Assembly (NCBI GenBank): GCA_035048495.1
Contig: CM068548.1
Location: forward strand, 806,001-870,000
Reading direction: 5' to 3'
DNA from: Euptelea pleiosperma
Lineage: Eukaryota > Streptophyta > Magnoliopsida > Ranunculales > Eupteleaceae
DNA length: 64,000 nt
Shown here: positions 49,201-62,000 of the stretch, in pieces
Layout: the number at the start of each line of letters is the position of its first letter
Position numbering within the stretch: the first letter of the stretch is position 1
Notes under the pieces: model-generated
Database searches by the model: none
Seen by the model: the letters and a program-made list of their open reading frames with translations, nothing else
What the model was told of the DNA's origin: nothing
Translations under genes and position numbers: made by a program

Positions 49201-52200
49201 CTGTCCCGAATCTTGTTCCAACACTTCAAATGTACTGAAACAATTGTAATGGAAGAGTTTGAGTCAAATTACGGGATCCAGTTACGAAAATGTAACTAGT
49301 TATAGGATTCGGAATGTAACACACAAACTAAGTCCAATTATAGACGTTGACGCACGGATGGAGCAACCTTGTTTCGACTGTCCCGACTCTTGTTCCAAGA
49401 CTTCAAAAATGTTGAAACAATTGTAATGGAAGAGTTTGAGTCAAATTACAAGGACCGATTTCGAAAACGTACCTAGTAATAGGCTTCGGAATGTAACAAA
49501 CAAACTAAGTCCAATTAGAGCCATTGACGAACGAATGGAGCAAAGTTGTTCCGCCTGTCCCGAATCTTGTTCCAGGACTTCAAATGTGTTGAAACAATAA
49601 TAATGAAAGAGTTTGAGTAAAATTACGAGGTCCAGTTGCGAGAAAGTCACTAGTTATAGGCTTCGGAATGTAACACAAACCGTGTCCAATTTGAGACATT
49701 GACGCACGGATGGAGCAAACTTGTTCCGCCTGTCCCGAATCTTGTTCCAACACATCAAATGTGTTGAAACAATAATAATGGAAGTGTTTAAGTAAAATTA
49801 CGAGGTCCGGTAGCGAGAAAGTCAGTTGTTATAGGCTTCGGAATGTAACACACAAACTGAGTCCAATTAGAGGCATTGACGCACGGATGGAGGAAACTTC
49901 TTTCGACGGTCCCGAACCTTATTCCAACAGTTCAAATGTGTTAAAACAATTGTAATAGAAGATTTTGAGTCAAATTACGAGGTCCGGTTGCGAAAAAGTT
50001 AGTAATTATAGGCTTAGGAATGTAACGCACAAACTGAGTCCAATTAGAGACATTGATGAACGAATGGAGCAAACTTGTTCCTCATGTCCTGAATCTTGTT
50101 CCAACACTTCAAATGTGTTCAAACAATAATAATGAAAAAGTTTGAGTAAAATTACGAGGTCCAGTTGCGAGAAAATCACTAGTTATAGGCTTCGGAATGT
50201 AACACAAACCGTATCCAATTTGAGACATTGACGCACGGATGGAGCAAACTTCTTCCGCCTGTCCCGAATCTTGTTCCAACACTTCAAATGTGTTCAAACA
50301 ATAATAATGGAAGAGTTTGAGTAAAATTACGAGGTCCGGTAGCGAGAAAGTCAGTTGTTATAGGCTTCGGAATGTAACACACAAACTGGGTCCATTTAGA
50401 GGCATTGACGCACGGATGGAGCAAACTTCTTTCACGGTCCCGAACCGTATTCCAACAGTTCAAATGTGTTAAAACAATTGTAATAGAAGATATTGAGTCA
50501 AATTACGAGGTCCGGTTGTGAAAAAGTTAGTAATTATAGGCTTAAGAATGTAACGCACAAACTGAGTCCTATTAGAGACATTGATGAACGAATGGAGCAA
50601 ACTTGTTCCTCCTGTCCTGAATCTTGTTCCAAGACTTCAAATGTGTTGAAAACAATAATAATGAAAGAGTTTGAGTAAAATTACGAGGTCCAGTTGCGAG
50701 AAAGTCACTAGTTATAGGCTTCGGAATGTAACACAGAAACTGTGTCCAATTTGAGACAATGATGCACGGATGGAGCAAACTTATTCCGTCTGTCCCGAAT
50801 CTTGTTCCAACATTTCAAATGTACTGAAATAATTGTAATGGAAGAGTTTGAGTCAAATTACGGGGTCCAGTTACGAAAATGTAACTTGTTATAGAATTTT
50901 GAATGTAACACACAAACTAAGTCCAATTATAGACGTTGACGCACGGATGGAGCAAACTTGTTCCGCCTGTCCCGAATCTTGTTCCAACACATCAAATGTG
51001 TTGAAACAATAATAATGGAAGTGTTTGAGTAAAATTACGAGGTCCGGTAGCGAGAAAGTCAGTTGTTATAGGCTTCGGAATGTAACACACAAACTGAATC
51101 CAATTAGAGGCATTGACGCACGGATGGAGCAAACTTCTTTCGACGGTCCCGAACCTTATTCCAACAGTTCAAATGTGTTAAAACAATTGTAATAGAATAT
51201 ATTGAGTCAAATTACGAGGTCCGGTTGCGAAAAAGTTAGTAATTATAGGCTTAGGAATGTAACGCATAAACTGAGTCCAATTAGAGACATTGATGAACGA
51301 ATGGAGCAAACTTGTTCCTCCTGTCCTGAATCTTGTTCCAAGACTTCAAATGTGTTGAAAACAATAATAATGAAAGAGTTTGAGTAAAATTACAAGGTCC
51401 ACTTGCGAGAAAGTCACTAGTTATAGGCTTCGGAATGTAACACAGAAACTGTGTCCAATTTGAGACAATGAAGCACGGATGGAGCAAACTTGTTCCGTCT
51501 GTCCCGAATCTTGTTCCAACAATTCAAATGTGTTGAAACAATTGTAATGGAAGAGTTTGAGTCAAATTACGGGGTCCGGTTACGAAAATGTAACTTGTTA
51601 TAGGATTCGGAATGTAACACACAAACTAAGTCCAATTATAGACGTTGACGCACGGATGGAGCAACCTTGTTTCGACTGTCCCGACTCTTGTTCCAAGACT
51701 TCAAATGTGTTGAAACAATTGTAATGGAAGAGTTTGAGTCAAATTACAAGGACCGATTTCGAAAACGTACCTAGTAATAGGCTTTGGAATGTAACAAACA
51801 AACTAAGTCCAATTAGAGCCATTGACGAACGAATGGAGCAAAGTTGTTCCGCCTGTCCCGAATCTTGTTCCAAGACTTCAAATGTGTTGAAACAATAATA
51901 ATGAAAGAGTTTGAGTAAAATTACGAGGTCCAGTTGCGAGAAAGTCACTAGTTATAGGCTTCGGAATGTAACACAAACCGTGTCCAATTTGAGACATTGA
52001 TGCACGGATGGAGCAAACTTGTTCCGCCTGTCCCGAATCTTGTTCCAACACATCAAATGTGTTGAAACAATAATAATGGAAGTGTTTGAGAAAAATTACG
52101 AGGTCCGGTAGCGAGAAAGTCAGTTGTTATAGGCTTCGGAATGTAACACACAAACTGAGTCCAATTAGAGGCATTGACGCACGGATGGAGCAAACTTCTT

Positions 52201-55200
52201 TCGACGGTCCCGAACCTTATTCCAACAGTTCAAATGTGTTAAAACAATTGTTAATAGAAGATATTAAGTCAAATTACGAGGTCCGGTTGCGAAAAAGTCA
52301 GTAAATATAGGCTTAGGAATGTAACGCACAAACGGAGTCCAATTAGAGACATTGATGAACGAATGGAGCGAACTTGTTCCTCCTGTCCTGAATCTTGTTC
52401 CAAGACTTCAAATGTGTTGAAAAAAATAATAATGAAAGAGTTTGACTAAAATTATGAGGTCCAGTTGCGAGAAAGTCACAAGTTATAGGCTTCGGAATGT
52501 AACACCGAAACCGTGTCCAATTTGAGACATTGATGCACGGATGGAGCAAACTTGTTCTGTCTGTCCCGAATCTTGTTCCAACACTTCAAATGTGTTGAAA
52601 CAATTGTAATGGAAGAGTTTGAGTCAAATTACGCGGTCCGGTTACGAAAATGTAACTAGTTATAGGATTCGGAATGTAACACACAAACTAAGTCCAATTA
52701 TAGACGTTGATGCACGGATGGAGCAAACTTGTTTCAACTGTCCCGAATCGTCTTCATAGACTTCAAATGTGTTTATACAATTGTAATGGAAGAGCTTGAG
52801 TCAAATTATGAGGTCCGATTGAGAAAACGTATCTAGTTATAGGCTTCGGAATGTAACACACAAACTAAGTCCAATTACAGATATTGACGAACGAATGGAG
52901 CAAACTTGTTCCGCCTGTCCCGAATCTTGTTCCAAGACTTCAAATGTGTTGAAACAATAATAATGAAAGAGTTTGAGTAAAATTAGGAGGTCCGGTTGCG
53001 AGAAAGTCACTAGTTATAGGCTTCGGAAAGTAACACACAAACTAAGTCAAATTAGAGACATATACGCACGCGTGGAGCAAACTTGTTTCGACTGTCCCGA
53101 ATCTTGTTCCAAAACTTCAAATGTGTTGAAATAATTGTAATGGAAGAGTTTAAGTTAAATTACAAGGTCCGGTTGCGAAAACGTAACTAGTTATACGGTT
53201 CGGATTGTAACACACAAACTAAGTCCAATTATAGACATTGACGCACGGATGGAGCAACCTTGTTTCGACTGTCCCGAATCTTGTTCCAAGACTTCAAATG
53301 TGTTGAAACAATTGTAATGGAAGAGTTTGAGTCAAATTACAAGGTCCGATTGCGAAAACGTATCTAGTTATAGGCTTCGGAATGTAACACACAAACTAAG
53401 TCCAATTAGGGACATTGACGAACGAATGGAGCAAACTTGTTCCGCCTGTCCCGAATCTTGTTCCAAGACTTCAAATGTCTTGAAACAATAATAATGAAAG
53501 AGTTTGAGTAAAATTAAAAGGTCCAGTTGCGAGAAAGTCACTAGTTATAGGCTTCGGAATGTAACACACAAACCGTGTCCAATTTGAGACATTGACGCAC
53601 GGATGGAGAAAACTCGTTCCGCCTGTCCCGAATATTGTTCCAACACTTCAAATGTGTTGGAACAATAATAAGGAAAGAGTTTGAGTAAAATTACGAGGTA
53701 CAGTTGCGAGAAAGTCACTTGTTATAGGCTTCGGAATGTAACACACAAACCGTGTCATATTTAAGACATTGACGCACGGATGGAGCAAACTTGTTCCTCC
53801 TGTCCCGAATCTTGTTCCAACACTTCAAATGTGTAGAAACAATTGTAATGGAAGAGTTTGAGTCAAATTATGAGGTCCGGTTCCGAAAACGTAACAAGTT
53901 ATAGGCTTCGGAATGTAACACACAAACTAAGTCCAATTAGAGACATTGACGAACGAATGGAGCAAACTTGTTCCGCCTGTCCCGAATCTTGTTCTGAGAC
54001 TTCAAATGTGTTGCAACAATAATAATGAAAGAGTTTGAGTAAAATTACGAGGTCCAGTTGCGAGAAAGTCACTAGTTATAGGCTTCAGAATGTAACACAA
54101 ACCGTGTCAAATTTGAGACATTGACGCACGGATGGAGCAAACTTGTTCCGCCTGTCCCGAATCTTGTTCCAACACTTCAATTGTGTTGAAACAATAATAA
54201 TGGAAGAGTTTGTGTAAAATTACGAGGTCCGGTAGCGAGAAAGTCAGTTGTTATAGGCTTCGGAATGTAACACACAAACTGAGTCCAATTAGAGGCATTG
54301 ACGCACGGATGGAGCAAACTTCTTTTGACGGTCCCGAACCTTATTCCAACAAATCAAATGTGTTAAAACAATTGTAATAGAAGATATTGAGTCAAATTAC
54401 GAGGTCCGGTTGCGAAAAGGTCAGTAAATATAGGCTTAGGAATGTAACGCACAAACTGAGTCCAATTAGAGACATTGATGAACGAATGGAGCAAACTTGT
54501 TCCTCCTGTCCTGAATCTTGTTCCAAGACTTCAAATGTGTTGAAAACAATAATAATGAAAGAGTTTGAGTAAAATTACGAGGTCCAGTTGCGAGAAAGTC
54601 ACTAGTTTTAGGCTTCGGAATGTAACACAGAAATCGTGTCCAATTTGAGACATTGATGCACGGATGGAGCAAACTTGTTCTGTCTGTCCCGAATCTTGTT
54701 CCAACACTTCAAATGTGTTGAAACAATTGTAATAGAGAGTTTGAGTCAAATTACGCGGTCCGGTTTCGAAAATGTAACTAGTTATTGGCTTCGGAATGTA
54801 ACACACAAACTAAGTCCAATTATAGACGTTGACGGACGGATGGAGCAAACTTGTTTCGACTGTCCCGAATCTTCTTCCAAGACTTCAAATGTGTTGATAC
54901 AATTGTAATGGAAGAGCTTGAGTCAAATTATGAGGTCCGATTGCGAAAACGTATCTAGTTATAGGCTTCAGAATGTAACACACAAACTAAGTCCAATTAC
55001 AGATATTGACGAACAAATGGAGCAAACTTGTTCCGCCTGTCCCGAATCTTGTTCCAAGACTTCAAATGTGTTGAAACATTAATAATGAAAGAGTTTGAGT
55101 AAAATTACGAGGTCCGGTTGCGAGAAAGTCACTAGTTATAGGCTTCGGAAAGTATCACACAAACTAAGTCGAATTAGAGACATACGCACGCGTGGAGCAA

Positions 55201-56000
55201 ATTTGTTTCGACTGTCCCGAATCTTGTTCTAACACTTCAAATGTGTTGAAATAATTGTAATGGAAGAGTTTGAGTTAAATTACAAGGTCCGGTTGCGAAA
55301 ACGTAACTAGTTATAGGGTTCGGAATGTAACACACAAACTAAGTCCAATTATAGATATTGACGCACAGATGGAGCAAACTTGTTCCGCCTGTCCCGAATC
55401 TTGTTCCAAAACTTCAAATGTCTTGAAACAATAATAATGAAAGAGTTTGAGTAAAATTACAAGGTCCAGTTGCGAGAAAGTCACTAGTTATAGGCTTCGG
55501 AATGTAACACACAAACCGAGTCCAATTTGAGACATTGACGCACGGATGGAGCAAACTTGTTCCGCCTGTCCCGAATATTGTTCCAACACTTCAAATGTGT
55601 TGAAACAATAATATTGGAAGAGTTTGAGTAAAATTACGAGCTCCGGCTACGAGAAAGTCAGTTGTTATAGGCTTCGGAATGTAACACACAAACTGAATCC
55701 AATTAGAGGCATTGACGCACGGATGGAGCAAACTTCTTTCGATGGTCCCGAACCTTATTCCAACACTTCAAATATGTTAAAACAATTGTAATAGAAGATA
55801 TTGAGTCAAATTACAAGGTCCGGTTGCAAAAAAGTCAGTAATTATAGGCTTAGGAATGTAACGCACAAACTGAGTCCAATTAGAGACATTGACAAACGAA
55901 TGGAGCAAACTTGTTCCTCCTATCCTAAATCTTGTTCCAAGACTTCAAATGTGTTGAAACAATAATAAAGAAAGAGTTTCAGTAAAATTACGAGGTACAG
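43272..56000 (+). repeat. 177-bp tandem satellite, block 4 middle part
   Basis: About 72 monomers. It begins with the 292-bp partial third copy of the 3613-bp unit (to 43563). A nine-monomer duplication (1590 bp) covers about 44.1-46.9 kb, marked by ATTAGAGATTGCCGC and TGTAACTTACAAACTG in both halves. A 2298-bp (13-monomer) step links 48904-49650 with 51202-51948. The TTCAATTGGGTTAAAAC variant of block 2 recurs at 45161, 46750 and about 48343. No gene is seen. Confidence 0.92.
43868..43974 (+). repeat. Truncated monomer (107 bp), second copy
   Basis: Carries the same deletion junction as 34589-34695. Confidence 0.88.
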
Positions 56001-59000
56001 TTGCGAGAAAGTCACTTGTTATAGGCTTCGGAATGTAACACACAAACCTAGTCCAATTTAAGACATTGACGCAGGGATGGAGCAAACTTGTTCCGCCTGT
56101 CCCGAATCTTGTTCCAACACTTCAAATGTGTTGAAACAATTGTAATGGAAGAGTTTGAGTCAAATTATGAGGTCCGGTTCCGAAAACGTAACTAGTTATA
56201 GGCTTCGGAATGTAACACACAAACTAAGTCCAATTAGAGACATTGACGCACGGATGGAGCAAACTTGTTTCGACTGTCCCGTATCTTGTTCTAAGACTTC
56301 AAATGTGTTGAAACAATTATAATGCAAGAGTTTGAGTCAAATTAATAGGTCCGATTGCGAAAACTTATCCTGTTATAGGCTTTGGAATGTAACACACATA
56401 CTAAGTCCAATTAGAGACATTGACGAACGAATGGAGCAAACTTCTTCCGCCTGTCCCGAATCTTGTTCTGAGGCTTCAAATGCGTAGCAACAATAATAAT
56501 GAAAAAGGTTGAGTAAAATTACGAGGTCCAGTTGCGAGAAAGTCACTAGTTATAGGCTTCGGAATGTAACACACAAACCGTGTCCAATTTGAGACATTGG
56601 CGCATGGATGGAGCAAACTTGTTCCGGCTGTCCTGAATCTTCTTCCAACACTTCAAATGTGTTGAAACAATAATAATGGAACAGTTTGAGTTAAATTACG
56701 AGGTCCGGTTGCGAAAAAGTCACTTGTTATAGGCTTCGGAATGTAACATACAAACTTAGTCCAATTAGAGACATTGAAGCACGGATGGAGCAAACTTGTT
56801 CCGACAGTCCCGAATCTAATTCAAACATTTCAAATGTGTTAAAACAATTGTAATAGTAGATATTCAGTCAAATTACGAGGTCCGATTGTAAAAAAGTCAT
56901 TAGTAATAAGCTTAGGAAAGTAACGCACAAACTGAGCCTAATTAGAGACATTGACGCACGGATGGAGCGAACTTGTTTCGACTGTCCCGAATCTTGTTCC
57001 AAGACTTCAAATGTGTTGAAACAATTATAATGGAAGAGTTTGAGTTAAATTATGAGGTCCGGTTGTGAGAAAGTCACTTGTTATAGGCTTCGGAATGTAA
57101 CACACAAACTGAGTCCAATTAGAGACATTGACGCACGGATGGAGCAAACTTGTTCCGATAGTCCTGAATCTAATTCCAACACTTCAAATGTTAAAAACAA
57201 ATGTAATAGAAGATATTGAGTCAAATTACGAGGTCCGGTTGCGAAAAAGTCACTAGTTATAAGCTTAGGAAAGTAACGCACAAACTGAGTCTAATTAGAG
57301 ACATTGACGTACGGATGGAGCGAACTTGTTTCGACTGTCCCGAATCTTGTTCCAAGACTTCAACTGTGTTGAAACAATTATAATGGAAGAGTTTGTGTTA
57401 AATTATGAGGTCCGGTTGCGAGAAAGTCACTTGTTATAGGCTTCGGAATGTAACACACAAACTGAGTCCAATTAGAGACATTGACGCACGGATGGAGCAA
57501 ACTTGTTCCGACAGTCCCGCATCTAATTCCAACACTTCAAATGTGTTAAAACAATTGTAATAGAAGATATTGAGTCAAATTACGAGGTCCAGTTGCGAGA
57601 AAGTCACTTGTTACAGGCTTTAGAATGTAACACACAAACTAAGTCCAATTAGAGACATTGACGAACGAATGGAGCAAACTTGTTCCGCCTGTCCTGAATC
57701 TTGTTCCAAGACTTCAAATGTGTTGAAACAATAATAATGACAGAGTTTGAGTAAAATTACAAGGTCCAGTTGCGAGAAAGTCACTAGTTATAGGCTTCGG
57801 AATGTAACACACAAACCGTGCCCAATTTGAGACATTGACGCACGGATGGAGCAAACTTGTTCCGCCTGTCCCGAATATTGTTCCAACACTTCAAATGTGT
57901 TGAAAAAATAATAATGAGAGAGTTTGAGTAAAATTACGAGGTCCGGTTGCGAGAAAGTCACTTGTTATAGGCTTCGGAATGTAACACACAAACTAAGTCA
58001 AATTAGAGACATATACGCACGCATGGAGCAAACTTGTTTCGACTGTCCCGAATCATGTTCCGTAATGGAAGAGTTTGAGTCAAATTACGAGGTCCGGTTG
58101 CGAAAATGTAACTAGTTATAGGCTTCGGAATGTGACACACAAACTAAGTCCAATTATAGACATTGACGCACGGATGGAGCAAACTTGTTTCGACTTTCCT
58201 GAATCTTATTCCAAGACTTCAAATGTGTTGATACAATTGTAATGGAAGACCTTGAGTCAAATTATGAGGTCCGATTGTGAAAACGTATCAAGTTATAGGC
58301 TTCAGAATGTAACACACAAACTAACTCCAATTAGAGACATTGACGAACGAATGAAGCAAACACTTTCCGCCTGTCCCGAATCATGTTCCAAGACTTCAAA
58401 TGTGTTGAAACAATAATAATGTAAGAGTTTGAGAAAAATTACGAGGTCCGGTTGCGAGAAAGTCACTAGTTATAGGCTTCAGAAAGTAACACACAAACAA
58501 AGTCAAATTAGAGACATATACGCATGCGTGGAGCAAATTGTCCCGAATCTTGTTCCAACACTTCAAATGTGTTGAAACAATTGTAATGGAAGAGTTTGAG
58601 TTAAATTACGAGGTCCGGTTGCGAAAACGTAACTAGTTACAGGGTTCGGAATGTAACACACAAACTAAGTCCAATTATAGACATTGACGCACGGATGGAG
58701 CAAACTTGTTTCGACTGTCCCGAATCTTGTTCCAAGACTTCAAATGTGTTGAAACAATTGTAATGGAAAAGTATGAGTCAAATTACAAGGTCCGGTTGCA
58801 AAAACTTATCTAGTTATAGGCTTCGGAATGTAACACACAAACTAAGTCCAATTAGAGACATTGACGAATGAATGGAGCAAACTTGTTCCGCCTGTCCCAA
58901 ATCTTGTTCCAAGACTTCAAATGTGTTGAAACAATAATAATGAAAGAGTTTGTGTAAAATTACAAGTTCCAGTTGCGAGAAAGTCACTAGTTATAGGCTT

Positions 59001-62000
59001 CGGAATGTAATACACAAACCGTGTCCAATTTGAGACATTGACGCACGGATGGAGCAAACTTGTTCCGCCTGTCCCGAATATTGTTCCAACACTTCAAATG
59101 TGTTGAAACAATAATATTAGAAGAGTTTGAGTAAAATTACGAGGTCCGGTTGCAAGAAAGTCAGTTGTTATAGGCTTCGGAATGTAACACACAAACTGAG
59201 TCCAATTAGAGGCATTGACGCATGGATGGAGCAAACTTCTTTCGACGGTCCCGAACCTTATTCCAACACTTCAAATGTGTTAAAACAATTGTAATAGAAG
59301 ATATTGAGTCAAATTACAAGGTCCGGTTGCAAAAAAGTCAGTAATTATAGGCTTAGGAATGTAACGCACAAACTGAGTCCAATTAGAGACATTGACAAAC
59401 GAATGGAGTAAACTTGTTCCTCCTATCCTGAATCTTGTTCCAAGACTTCAAATGTGTTGAAACAATAAAAATGAAAGAGTTTGAGTAAAATTACGAGGTC
59501 CAGTTGCGAGAAAGTCACTTGTTATAGGCTTCGGAATGTAACACACAAATCGTGTCCAATTTAAGACATTGACGCACGGATGGAGCAAACTTGTTCCGCC
59601 TGTCCCGAATCTTATTCCAACACTTCAAATGTGTTAAAACAATTGTAATGGAAGAGTTTGAGTCAAATTATGTGGTCCGGTTCCGAAAACGTAACTAGTT
59701 ATAGGCTTCGGAATGTAACACACAAACTAAGTCCAATTAGAGACATTGACGCACGGATGGAGCAAACTTGTTTTGACTGTCCCGAATCTTGTTCTAAGAC
59801 TTCAAATGTGTTGAAACAATTATAATGGAAGAGTTTGTGTCAAATTACGAGGTCCGGTTGCGAAAACTTATCCTGTTATAGGCTTTGGAATGTAACACAC
59901 ATACTAAGTCCAATTGGAGACATTGACGAACGAATGGAGTAAACTTGTTCCGCCTGTCCCGAATCTGGTTCTGAGACTTCAAATGTGTTGCAACAATAAT
60001 AATGAAAGAGTTTGCGTAAAATTATGAGGTCCAGTTGCGAGAAAGTCACTAGTTATAGGCTTCGGAATGTAACACACAAACCGTGTCCAATTTGAGACAT
60101 TGACGCACGGATGGAGCAAACTTGTTCCGACAGTCCCGAATCTAATTCAAACATTTCAAATGTGTTAAAACAATTGTAATAGAAGATATTCAGTCAAATT
60201 ACGAGGTCCGGTTGCGAAAAAGTCATTAGTTATAAGCTTAGGAAAGTAACGCACAAACTGACTCTAATTAGAGACATTGACGCACGGATGGAGCGAACTT
60301 GTTTTGACTGTCCCAAATCTTGTTCCAAGACTTCAAATGTGTTGAAACAATTGTAATGGAAGAGTTTGAGTCAAATTACGAGGTCCGGTTGCGAAAACAT
60401 AACTAGTTATAGGCTTCGGAATGTAACACACAAACTAAGTCCAACTAGAGACATTGACGAACGAATGGAGCAAACTTGTTCCGCCTGTCCCGAATCTTAT
60501 TCCGAGACTTCAAATGTGTTGAAACAATAATAATGAAAGAGTTTGAGTAAAATTATGAGGTCCTGTTGCGAGAAAGTCACTAGTTATAGGCTTCGGAATG
60601 TAACACACAAACCGTGTCCAATTTGAGACATTGACGCACGGATGGAGCATACTTGTTCCGCCTGTCCCGAATCTTGTTCCAACACTTCAAATGTGTTGAA
60701 AGAATAATAATGGAAGAGTTTGCGTAAATTTACGAGGTCCAGTTGCGAGAAAGTCACTTGTTATAGGCTTCGGAATGTAACACGCAAACTGAGTCCAATT
60801 AGAGGCATTGACGCACGGATGGAGAAAACTTCCTATGCCAGTCCCGAATCTTATTCCAACACTTCGAATGTGATAAAACAATTGTAATAGAAGATATTGA
60901 GTCAAATTACGAGGTCCAATTGCGAAAAAGTCAGTAATTATAGGCTTAAGAATGTAACGCTCAAACTGAGTCCAATTAGAGACATTGACGAACGAATGGA
61001 GCAAACTTGTTCTGCCTGTCCCGAATCTGGTTCCAAGACTTCAAATGTGTTGAAACAATAACACTGAAAGAGTTTGAGTAAAATTACGAGGTCCAGTTGC
61101 GAGAAAGTCACTTGTTATAGGCTTCGGAATGTAACACACAAACGGTGTCCAATTTGAGATATTGACGCACGGATGGAGCAAACTTGTTCCGCCTGTCCCG
61201 AATCTTCTTCCAACACTTCAAATGTATTGAAACAATAATAAGGGTATAGTTTAAGAGAAATTACGAGGTCCGGTTGTGAGAAAGTCACTTGTTATAGGCT
61301 TTCGACTGTAACACACAAACTGTGTCCAATTAGAGACATTGACGCACGGATGGAGCAAACTTGTTCCGACAGTCCCGAATCTAATTCCAACACTTCAAAT
61401 GTGTTAAAACAATTGTAATAGAAGATATTGAGTCAAATTATGAGGTCCGGTTGCGAAAAAGTCACTAGTTATAAGCTTAGGAATGTAACGCACAAAATGA
61501 GTCCAATTAGAGACATTGACGCACGGATGGAGCGAACTTATTTCGACTGTCCCGAATCTTGTTCCAAGACTTCAAATGTGTTGAAACAATTGTAAGGGAA
61601 GAGTTGGGGCCAAATTACGAGGTCCGGTTGCGAAAACGTAACTAGTTATAGGCTTCGGAATCTAACACGCAAACTAAGTCCAATTAGAGACATTAACGAA
61701 CGAATGGAGCAAACTTGTTCCGCCTGTCCCGAATCTTGTTCCAAGACTTGAAATGTATTGAAACAATAATAATGAAACTGTTTGAGTAAAATTACAAGGT
61801 CCAGTTGGGATAATGTCACTCGTTATAGGCTTCGGAATGTAACACACAAATCGTGTCCAATTTGAGACATTGACGCACGGAGGGAGGAAACCTGTTCCGC
61901 CTGTCCCGAATCTTCTTCCAACACTTCAAATGTGTTGAAACAATAATAATGGAATAGTTTGAGCAAAATTACGAGGTCCGGTTGCGAGAAAGTCACTTGT

